Origin: Liopterus haemorrhoidalis
Taxonomy: Eukaryota > Arthropoda > Insecta > Coleoptera > Dytiscidae
DNA: 64,000 bases
Reading direction: 5' to 3'
Assembly: GCA_963971575.1 (NCBI GenBank)
Contig: OZ020623.1
Span: 16,308,980-16,372,979, forward strand
The first letter of the stretch is position 1, and the number at the start of each line of letters is the position of its first letter. Shown here piece by piece: positions 56,498-64,000 of this stretch. A model generated the notes under the pieces. The model did not search any database. It worked only from the letters and a program-made list of their open reading frames with translations, and was not told the origin of the DNA. A program made the position numbers and the translations under genes.

Positions 56498-57231
56498 CGA
56501 GGGAAAATCAGTAATTAAGTCACAAAAGTCTATTAAAAAAATACCCAAAACATACTCAGACAAAATAAGTTTTATTTTTCAACAAAGTCGCCACGAACAT
56601 TAATACACTTATCCCATCGCTTTATCAATGCCCCAATGCCTGCTGTATAAAAGTCTTTGGGCTGCACTCTCAGTCACATGCATACCTCTCGTTTAACATT
56701 GTTATAACCGGCGAAACGTTTGCCGCCAAGATGCTTTTTTGCAGACCAAACCATAAGAACATCCTATTGCAGTTCCTATGCTGTCTATTATAACATGCCT
56801 GTTAGCTCAAACCATCTCGTCCACTCGTCGAATTGTTCGCATATTGTTGCATAATTCGACATCTGAACGGCGCCCAGTTCGGTGTTCGTCAAAAACTTTT
56901 AAGCGCTCTTGAGAGAATTTCTCGACTCAGTTGTACAGTGCTTTACGCGACAAATACTCTTCACTGTAAGCAGGATACATTTCCTTATGGATATCCTTTG
57001 CAGGAAGTCTTTTTGCCCACAAAAAACGCACAACAGCACGTTGCTCTTCCGCAGTATACTCTTCGAGCACGATCGCCATTTTCACTCTGCTTGCTCACGC
57101 ACACGGCAACTGTCACTTAAGTGTTATCAAGCTGGATTGTGCTGTCACCTAATGACACTTTTGGAAATAACTCACTGCTATTTTCAGCTTTCCAACATCG
57201 GATTGTGACCTAATTACTGACTTCATCCTGG
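56498..57231 (-). mobile_element. Internally deleted mariner F6-B
   Basis: The left end CGAGGGAAAATCAGTAATTA directly follows the F4-B end at a TA. The right end is near 57231. The minus strand repeats the structure of the 15880-16605 copy: N-terminal frames (MAIVLEEYTAEEQRAV equivalent near 57080) then, after the joint near 56750, the C-terminal 40 codons (DFYTAGIGALIKRWDKCINV near 56600-56660). The catalytic core is absent. Confidence 0.85.
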
Positions 57232-57247
57232 CAGTGAGTGCCATTTA

Positions 57248-58529
57248 CCAGGTCTACAAGTATGAAATGCGGATTTTTTTCAAACTTGCCGTGCAAACAG
57301 TGTGTATATTTCAAAGTTTCAACGCATATGGCGTTTTATTAAGTTATCATTAAGTGTCAAATGCGTATAGGTTATAATTTGAAAAGTGATCATATAGTTT
57401 TGTTTTACTGTGTTAAAAATGTAAAATTTTGTGCCAAATAAAGAGCATTCGCGGACAGTACTACGGTTTTGTTTTCGTTTTAAAAAAACTGCTGCTGAAT
57501 CATACCGACTGCTTCGAAAAGCTTATGGTGAATATGTTCCATCGCAAGATACGTGTGAATGATAGTTTCGGCGTTTCAAAAGTGGTGAGTTTGATCTTAC
57601 AGACAAAGAACATGGAAAACCTCCAAAAAAATATGAAGATACAAAATTGGAAACAATGCTAGTCAATCGATAGTCAATCACAAAAACAACTAGCAGAGCA
57701 GTTAGGCGTTAGTCGACAAGCTGTTTCTAATCGCCTACGAGAGATGGGTAAGATCCAGAAAGTCGGCAGCTGGGTTCCACATGCATTGAATGAGAGGCAG
57801 ATGGAAAAACGTAAAAACACTGAAATTTTGCTTGCACGATACAAAAGAAAGTCTTTTTTGCATCGTATCATTACTGGCTATGAAAAATGGATTTATTTTG
57901 AACATCCCAAACGCAAAAAATCATGGGTAAACCCAGGTTCACCATCCACATCAACTGCAAGACCGTATCGCTTTGGCAAAAAGACAATGCTCTGTACTTG
58001 GTGGGACCAAAAAGGTGTGGTTTATTATGAATTGTTAAAACCTGATGAAACAGTTAACACCCAACGCTACCAACAACAACTGATTGAATTTAACCATTCG
58101 CTGCTCATAAAACGACCAGAATACGAAAGAAGACAGCACAAAGTAATCTTTCTTCACGATAACGCTCCATCACATAAGGCAAAAGCAGTTTGCAACACAT
58201 TGGAGGCACTCAAGTAGGAAATGCTACCCCATGCCGCTTACTCACCAGACTTGGCCCCTTCAGATTACCACATGTTCGCATCGATGGGTCACGCACTTGC
58301 CGAGCAGCACTTTTGTTCATATGAAAATGTGAAAGAATGGCTAGATGAATGGTTTGCGGGGAAAGGGGAAGAGTTCTACTGGCGAGGTATTCACAAATTG
58401 CCTGAAAGATGGGAAAAATGTATAACTTCTAATGGAGCATACTTTGAATAAATAAACTTTTACTGTTCTTTTGATATTAATGTGTTTTATTTAAAAAAAA
58501 AAATCCGCATTTCACACTTGTAAACCTGG
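57248..58529 (+). pseudogene. mariner transposon F3, full length, few lesions
   Basis: Terminal repeats CCAGGTCTACAAGTATGAAA and the complement of CCAGGTTTACAAGTGTGAAA, TA on both sides, 1282 bp. The coding region starts near 57429 (VPNKEHSRTVLRFCFRFKKT, AAESYRLLRKAYGEYVPSQD), with two adjacent stops after TCE and one after MLVNR. It then runs open from 57744 to 58214 (SVSRQAVSNRL region just upstream, FLHRIITGYEKWIYFEHPKR, CTWWDQKGVVYYELLKPDET, VIFLHDNAPSHKAKAV). A TAG at 58215 is followed in phase by the rest (YSPDLAPSDYHMFASMGHAL) to 58451. The first catalytic Asp is Tyr (TGYEKW). The other two Asp are present, 34 residues apart. Confidence 0.93.
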
Positions 58530-59235
58530 TATGTGAAATATCTTTCGCACCGGTCTTCTATCTAATTCAAATTTTTTGCAATCCTGTCCTGAAAAAGTCA
58601 TCTATATCATTTTATATAAATTCGGAACATGCAACAAATAAATAAAGTACTCTTTTTGATGTTCTGTTTTCATCTTCAATGATAGAATAATATTTCAGAA
58701 AATATCATTGAATATAACAAAATTTCAATTGACAGAACTAGTTTCATATTGATTCTAGTTTTTCGTTTTCTATATTTATAACATTTTATGCATATGGATG
58801 CTGGCAAATGTGTCTTCTGAACGCCATGTCAGTTGGAGTGACATAAAAACTTTATATGTTACGAATAAAAGTGTTTGAAAGACAATATTAAAATTCAATA
58901 TCAATGAAATTGATTCTGAATATGGATGCGTAGACGAATAAGGCGTAAGGGACATTATTTCAAATCCTTGAGGAAATGTCGACTGTCAAAAAGAAAAAAT
59001 AAACAGCGAATCTCGATTTGGAAATGTTTTTTTTAAAGAACTTTTATTATTATTATTACAGAGCTTTGATTAATGATTGACAGGCATTTGAATTAATCGC
59101 ATTGTTGTTTTAGTAATTTTCACCTCACAATGTTGGGTCCTTAGTTGTAGGAGAGACTGTTGGAACATTTTTACATTTTCTAAATTATCTAAATTAAAGA
59201 AGAATAAATTCTCTATAATTTAGTTATTATATATA
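58530..59235. other. No recognised feature
   Basis: AT-rich interval without supported frames or repeat ends. Confidence 0.4.
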
Positions 59236-60069
59236 CGAAGTGCGTAAATTAAGTAACCGGAGTGGCAACATAAAGTTGGTCTAACAACTTTTGAGACGCG
59301 GGACTTGGAGGGACGGCAAGTAAACATGTGATACGTCTTCAGTACCAGCTTGAACTCGCTCGAGTGACATTCATTTCGAGCAATGGTGTGCTTTCAGGTT
59401 TTACTTCAGACTTGGGCACTGTGCAACGGAAAATTTTGCAAAACTTCAGGGGCCTACGGAGACGGTGTTTTTTCAAGGACGCAGGTTTTTTTGGTGATTT
59501 AAAGCATTTTCAGAAGGAAGAGTGTTTATTGAAGAAGAATCACGCAGCGGAAGGCCTTCATCTTCAAGAACCGATGAAAATGTCGAAAGAATCCGGGATC
59601 TTAAGCGTTCAGATCGTCGGTTGCCAGTCAGAATGATAGGGGAAGAGTTGAATATTACTCACACTTCCGTTCATGAGATTTTGACCAATGAAATGAGGAT
59701 GAGAAAAATCGCCTTGTTACACAGCAATTTCAATAAACGAGTTTTTGGCCAGTATATACATTCCTGTGGCTCCTCAGCCTCCTTATTCGCCTGACTTAAG
59801 TCCTTGTGACTTTTTCCAGAGATTGAAAAACCACCTCAAGGGACGTCATTTTGGGACACTCGAAAACTTTCAAATGTCCGTAACCGAACAGCTAAAAGCT
59901 ATTCCAGTATCCGTGTTCAAGCACTGCTATGAGGATTGGAAGAACCATATCCAGCGCTGTGTGACTTCCCAAGTAAATTGATTTGTGGGAGACAATAATG
60001 AATTGTAATTCTATTCAAATAAAAAAAAAAAAAATTTAATCAGTCGGGTTACTTAATTTACACCCCTCG
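59236..60069 (+). mobile_element. Internally deleted mariner F5-B
   Basis: Ends CGAAGTGCGTAAATTAAGTA and the complement of CGAGGGGTGTAAATTAAGTA with TA flanks, 834 bp. The frame at 59522-59794 carries EESRSGRPSSSRTDENVERI and DRRLPVRMIGEELNITHTSV (DNA-binding and linker). It then passes the deletion joint, and 59745-59981 carries YSPDLSPCDFFQRLKNHLKG and CYEDWKNHIQRCVTSQ (C-terminus). The joint lies after AATGAGGATGAGAAAAATCG and before CTTGTTACACAGCAATTTCA, the same place as in F5-A. Confidence 0.88.
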
Positions 60070-60084
60070 TATTATAATTGTATA

Positions 60085-60175
60085 AAATTGACTATAATAT
60101 TGGACTGAGGATGATTGGTTTACCAATCAAAACGTCTCGATAATTTTTATAATAAATAAATGACGATTATGAAAT
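60085..60175 (+). mobile_element. Terminal fragment of a third Penelope-like element
   Basis: GGACTGAGGATGATTGGTTT, then ACCAATCAAAACGTCTCGAT and TTTATAATAAATAAATGACG, has the layout of the Penelope ends at 5345-5400 and 61315-61370: CTGAGGA, a perfect stem (TGATTGG/CCAATCA), then AAAAC. The G after stem II needed for a hammerhead is A here. No coding part is attached. Confidence 0.45.
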
Positions 60176-60464
60176 AAGAATTTTTTTCAATACCCATATT
60201 AATTTCGTCAAGAACTTTCTTTGGATTATATATATATATATATATATAGGATGACCGTATTCTCCGCTAGAGCATCGCAAAGTTGGTCAATTTTTCGAAT
60301 TCACGTAAATCTACTTTTTATACTACCTACTCTTTAAATGAGTATTATTACCCTAGTAACGCGCATGTAAACTTAAGTTGCTAAGCGTGTAAGTAACACT
60401 TACGCGGCCAGGATAAAAGTAATAGGCGTCATTTTGAAGGATAAACAGAATATTAAAATATTAT
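60176..60464. other. (TA)n tract at 60228-60248, otherwise unassigned
   Basis: A perfect run of TA repeats followed by unique sequence with no supported feature. Confidence 0.5.
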
Positions 60465-60980
60465 TTATTTATTTATATTAAAAGTAATGACACAGTTTGA
60501 ACATTTCGAAATATTAATTGAAGGATTATTTTCTTTTGAATTAATATCCATTTTTTTTATAGTCATATCATCCCTAGTTTCAAGTAGTTTGACATATTTT
60601 GTAAATATCTTAGATTTTTTAGGTTCGTATCCATCGTTATTTCTTTTGAGAAACACAGTCAACCGCTTAAATTCTGAAATATCTTGATTTATAGAAATCG
60701 TCAACTTCAGCATTGAATATTCACATAGACTTAGCAAGTGACTTTAAAATTGTAGATCGCTCTTGAAAATATGCCAATATAACATTTTCAGTAATTTCAA
60801 CAACATTTTTTTCCCGAACACCATTTCGAAAACAGTTTAAATACTTGATTGTATCTAATTTTTCAGGTATCAATGAAGCACAAGCAATATTTGCCGCCTC
60901 TTTTATTTCACTTTACATATCATTTTGAAGTATCTTTATCAACAACCACACTTGCGATTTTACTGGTACCTATTATATGT
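60465..60980 (-). pseudogene. Crypton-like tyrosine recombinase remnant, N-terminal domain
   Basis: Minus strand: first frame AANIACASLIPEKLDTIKYL, then VVEITENVILAYFQERS. After a frameshift near 60735 it reads YSMLKLTISINQDISEFKRL, TVFLKRNNDGYEPKKSKIFT. This order (SLIPEKS-type linker, ENVLLAYF, YSMLRSTIS, DI-FSKL-FLK, GYxPKKSKVFT) is the SAM-like N-terminal domain of the Crypton-type or ZMYM-related tyrosine recombinases common in insect genomes. The catalytic domain is absent. I recognise the pattern from memory and have not aligned it. Confidence 0.65.
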
Positions 60981-61261
60981 TGATGTAATTTTGTTGAATT
61001 CGAAACAGTTTCAATTCTTTCCTGTTTTCACCGTAAAAACAATGTTCTTACACACAGTGATTCACTTTGCAACCGCTAGATCGCACCCCTAGTCAATAAA
61101 AATAAAGGGTAAGTCATTCGTACAAATAAACCAACCCTACCTAACCTAACCTGTGATAATTCACAACTGAATAGACCAGACAATTCTGAGCATTGATTTG
61201 CCTTTTACGATCACAATTATTCAATTGGACTGTAAGCTAAAACACTTTTCTATTAACAAAT
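60981..61261. other. No recognised feature
   Basis: Short unassigned interval upstream of the Penelope 3' end. Confidence 0.35.
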
Positions 61262-61314
61262 TAATAAAGTTTAAAAATAAAAACACTCGGTTTATTGTTT
61301 CAAAAAATTTATTT

Positions 61315-61370
61315 ACTGTATTTATACGTATTTCGACTTACGAAGTCATCTTCAGACTAAATAGATCACA
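61315..61370 (-). ncRNA. Hammerhead ribozyme-like motif of Penelope copy 2
   Basis: Minus strand: CTGAAGA (from 61355), stem II arms GACTT/AAGTC with loop CGT, GAAA (61334-61331), then ATACGTAT. It differs from copy 1 by one base in the stem II loop, so the core and pairing are conserved between copies. Confidence 0.5.
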
Positions 61371-61397
61371 TACATAACTGATATATATATATATATA

Positions 61398-61804
61398 TAA
61401 GAATAATGAAATTATTTTGAATTAACAGTATAAAGTTATTTTAAGAATGAAAATTGATATCAAAAATACAACCTTCCCGGGGAGGTTGTATTTTTGATAT
61501 CAATTTTCATTCTTAAAATAACTTTATACTGTTAATTCAAAATAATTTCATTATTCTTAAATATTTGGGTGGTGTACGCACTGACTGAGACATTAGTGTT
61601 AAATTGTGTTTTTCGTTAGAAAAATCAGCTTCTCTTTCGTACATGAATTATGTTAATTGAAGTCACGACTTGTCCACTGATATCAAATGCAATTCTCTCA
61701 TGCCTCCATGGCTCTGTGGCAGGGGACTGAGACGCGTAATCTCTAGGATGCGGGTTCGATTCCCGGGGAGGTTGTATTTTTGATATCAATTTTCATTCTT
61801 AAAA
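61398..61804 (+). mobile_element. Palindromic SINE-like insertion between (TA)n tracts
   Basis: Bases 61398-61559 form a palindrome with 81-base arms and about one mismatch, centred on CCCGGG at 61476-61481. Then 140 unrelated bases lead to a 71-base tRNA-like unit (61702-61772). It begins GCCTCCATGGCTCTGTGGC (A box), has the B box GGGTTCGATTCCC and ends GGGGAGGTT, so six acceptor pairs form. Its 3' extension (GGTTGTATTTTTGATATCAA through CATTCTTAAAATA) is a third copy of the inner part of the palindrome arm. The insert lies between (TA)n runs at 61381-61398 and 61805-61827. Confidence 0.7.
61702..61772 (+). repeat. tRNA-like head (pseudo-tRNA) of the insertion
   Basis: 71 bases with A and B boxes at tRNA spacing. 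Acceptor (GCCTCC/GGGAGGT), anticodon stem (GAGA/TCTC) and T stem (CGGG/CCCG) pair. The anticodon loop CGCGTAA lacks the universal U33, and the D stem has only about three pairs, so it is not a working tRNA. It is consistent with a SINE promoter. Confidence 0.6.
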
Positions 61805-63247
61805 TATATATATATATATATATATATACCCGCAGGTAGGTACAACAAACAAGATAATAAAGGGAAAACCTAAAGGATTGAAAAGGTGTTAGAAGCGGAG
61901 AACTAATGAGTTCAAGTTGTTCATTCATTAAATTTTGGTTCTTAGAAATGGCCTTTTTAATCTCAAACGCTTCTAACATGTCCAGTTTTAATCCCTTAGG
62001 TTGTACATGTAATATTTTTACATTATCAAAATTAAACGTATGATTATTGTGAATCATGTGTTCTGCAACATTTGAATGTGTTTTGTTGAGACGCCATGCG
62101 CTCATGTGCTCTTTGATTCTAATATTGAAGTTCCTCTCTGTTTTTCCTATATAAATAAAATCACATTCGTTGCAGCTGATTTCGTATACGCCACTACTTA
62201 GCATGAAGTTTTTATTATTAATTTTATTGTTAACTAACATTCTTTTTAAAGTAAATTTATTATGAAAAGCTGCCTGAATATTCTGTTTTCTTAATAGGTT
62301 GGCTATTTTGTAACTACTGTGGCCTATAAAAGGAATACGTCTATATATCTTATCTTGGGGAGAATGGTCATAGTGAAAAAAATTCTTTAAAAGGCGTTGT
62401 TTATGTTTTTTATTGAGAATTTTGAAAACTATGGAGGGGCTATAACCGTTATATTTAGCTATTTGTAAAATAGTATTTAATTCTGTATTATAATCTTCAT
62501 GGGACATGGGAATATTTATTAATCTATGGAGGTAACTATAGGTAAAGTGCTGATAACTTGATGTTGTAAGGGTGAAATGATGATCTAGGAATGAAAAAAT
62601 TAATTTTATTGTCGAGTTCTTTTTCGATAGTAAATTGTATTTTGGGGTTAAATTTGTTAAGGTTATTAAAAAATAAATCCAACTGTCTATCGGTACCAGT
62701 CCAAAAACAAATAATATCGTCCACATATCTAAACCACCACAAAACATGTTTTTTAAGGGTATTATTAGAGTTGAAAATTAAGTTTTCAAAATCATCCATA
62801 AATATGTCTGCTAATAGGGGCGAAAGAGGTGACCCCATAGGTAGTCCATCTGTTTGATGGTAGATTAAGTCATCAAATTTGAAATAATTCTGTTCTAAAC
62901 AAGTGTATAATGCTATTTTTAACTCGTCGCTTTCGGGTGTGTTATCCAGTTTTTTGTTTATTATAATTTTAAGTTGTTCTATAGGGACAGAAGTAAACAA
63001 ACTGACAATGTCAAAAGAAACCAAAATACCTTTGGGTACGAATTTATGGTGTGAAATTTTCTCAACTAGATCTAGGCTATTTTTTACTGTGAACTGTGGT
63101 TGAAAATTGATAGAGGTAGGTAATAATTTGTTAAGGATTTGACAGAGTTTATATGATGGGGCATTACAATACGACACTACTGGTCTAATAGGACAAGATT
63201 CCTTGTGAAGTTTAGGAAGTCCGTAAAGAATGGGTGCTGCAGGGTTT

Positions 63248-63591
63248 GACTGGACAACAAATTAATGGTTGCTGCCTTTATTCTGTTGTACTTCTCTTAT
63301 AGCGTTTACAATAAGCTGGTAAACAAGTTAGTGACTAAGATAGTTACTATCCTAATGTTCATGCTTAAGTTTTAACTAGCACTAGTAGTTGGGCTAGGAT
63401 AGGGGTTTTGTAGAAAATATAGTTACTAACCTACCCCTACTACTAAATTTTTCATTGTTCGGAGTTCTCTCATGTGCACTACACCAACGTAGACAACAAG
63501 TGCAGAGATTTTTGTAGTTATTTATATTAAACAATCAACTGTGGCCACCATCCGACCGACCGCCATCACAAAGTACTTGTTTAATTTATGC
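63248..63591. other. No recognised feature
   Basis: Unassigned interval between the Penelope element and the repeated arm at the right edge. Confidence 0.35.
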
Positions 63592-63880
63592 TGCTTTATC
63601 AAAAAATGTCTCAAATAAAAGTTGTTAGTTATTGCTTTTATAACAACTTTTGTTAAATAATGTTTTTCGAAATATTTCTCTGTTGTGAAATATTCGCAAA
63701 AATCTTAAAACCGACACGAGTAAACTCCTATTTCCAGTTAACCGATTTTTATCAAAAGTTTATCAACTCGTGCCATTGATGTCAAAAGCTTAAATATGTT
63801 TCATAAAAGTCCTTTTAGCCGAATTTGCTCTGCATGTGTACACAGACCAACAGACAGACAGACGGACGGACGGACGGACG

Positions 63881-63911
<31 letters not shown>

Positions 63912-64000
63912 ATCATGCTAAAAATAGTCATACGTTATGTAGGGACCTCAGTTCGTGAGAGTATACTTTGTTCATATTGTCACGGAGTGGAAGATAAACA
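63592..64000. repeat. Copy of the inverted arm seen at 18962 and 21475, running off the edge
   Basis: Contains AAATGTCTCAAATAAAAGTT, CCGACACGAGTAAACTCCTA, TTGATGTCAAAAGCTTAAAT and TATGTAGGGACCTCAGTTCG. All match, in reverse complement, 18962-19390. A (GACA/GACG)n tract lies at 63850-63912, in the place of the (CA)n of the 21475 arm. Confidence 0.8.
63850..63912. repeat. (GACA)n/(GACG)n microsatellite
   Basis: About sixteen 4-base units, with a central block of GACG flanked by GACA. Confidence 0.9.

Larger units (their letters stand above)
61262..63247 (-). mobile_element. Penelope-like element copy 2 with reverse transcriptase and GIY-YIG
   Basis: The minus strand runs from about 63247 (APILYGLPKLHKESCPIRPV). 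Reverse transcriptase blocks are VPKGILVSFDIVSLFTSVPI, DGLPMGSPLSPLLADIFMDD and WWFRYVDDIICFWTG (Y-V-D-D active site). A frameshift near 62590 leads to the second frame with HRLINIPMSHEDYNTEL, the linker RRIPFIGHSSYKIANLL and the GIY-YIG endonuclease (GVYEISCNECDFIYIGKTER). The upstream N-terminal part is truncated. A SINE-like unit is inserted in the (TA)n of the 3' region (61398-61804). The end at 61262-61380 matches copy 1. Confidence 0.93.

Noticed and set aside
56833..57208. Plus-strand frames of 95-99 codons
   Set aside because: Antisense to the F6-B mariner N-terminal region.
61702..61772. Functional tRNA gene
   Set aside because: Anticodon loop lacks U33 and the D stem is weak. Its repeated 3' extension fits a SINE better.
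61743..61860. Extra C-terminal residues (Tyr-Ile repeats and beyond) on the Penelope protein
   Set aside because: They come from reading through the (TA)n tract and the SINE-like insertion, not from the element.

Overview
This is AT-rich animal DNA, almost certainly from an arthropod. The evidence is the mix of transposon families: mariner, Tc1, a DD41D IS630-type element, a copia element whose primer site matches initiator tRNA-Met as in insect copia, Penelope-like elements, R1-, I- and Jockey-type retroposons, hAT, Harbinger and Crypton-like remnants, and Helentron-like repeats. No bacterial gene architecture, rRNA or intact tRNA gene is visible. Copy names below (F1 to F7, H1 to H4, G) are local labels.

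Only one probable host gene was found: an open reading frame of 359 codons on the minus strand at 1-1077, running off the left edge. It encodes a signal peptide, a ten-cysteine Ly6/DUF753-like module ending in Cys-Asn, and a long charged tail.

The rest reads as layers of transposons. 1.2-8 kb: MITE-like repeats, a mariner broken by a 218-bp MITE, a retroposon split by a Harbinger, a truncated Penelope element and a chimeric mariner. 8-13.4 kb: a two-ended repeat (G) holding a Helentron-like element (H1), then a mariner (F4) holding a deleted mariner (F5), a tandem duplication and a hAT MITE. 13.8-16.6 kb: a mariner with an I-like insertion, then a deleted mariner (F6). 18-24 kb: hAT MITE, a large element with inverted ends and 240-bp tandem repeats, and a Helentron-like copy. 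24.3-37.2 kb: mariners, MITEs, Helitron-like tandem arrays, a SINE-like unit and a near full-length F1 mariner. 37.8-46.9 kb: an R1 fragment with a 12-bp target duplication, two DD41D copies, hAT MITEs and a mariner carrying a Jockey element that itself carries a probable solo LTR and a DD41D copy. 47.4-53.0 kb: a complete but mutated copia element. 53-60 kb: Tc1, mariners and a TTAA-flanked MITE. 60-64 kb: Crypton-like remnant and a Penelope element with a palindromic, tRNA-related insertion.

No element appears fully intact. The best preserved are the copia element, the F3 mariner at 57.2-58.5 kb and the two DD41D copies. Boundaries marked by target duplications (TA, TTAA, 8-bp, 4-6-bp, 9-12-bp) are firm. 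Others are approximate. Similarity was judged by eye, without alignment software.
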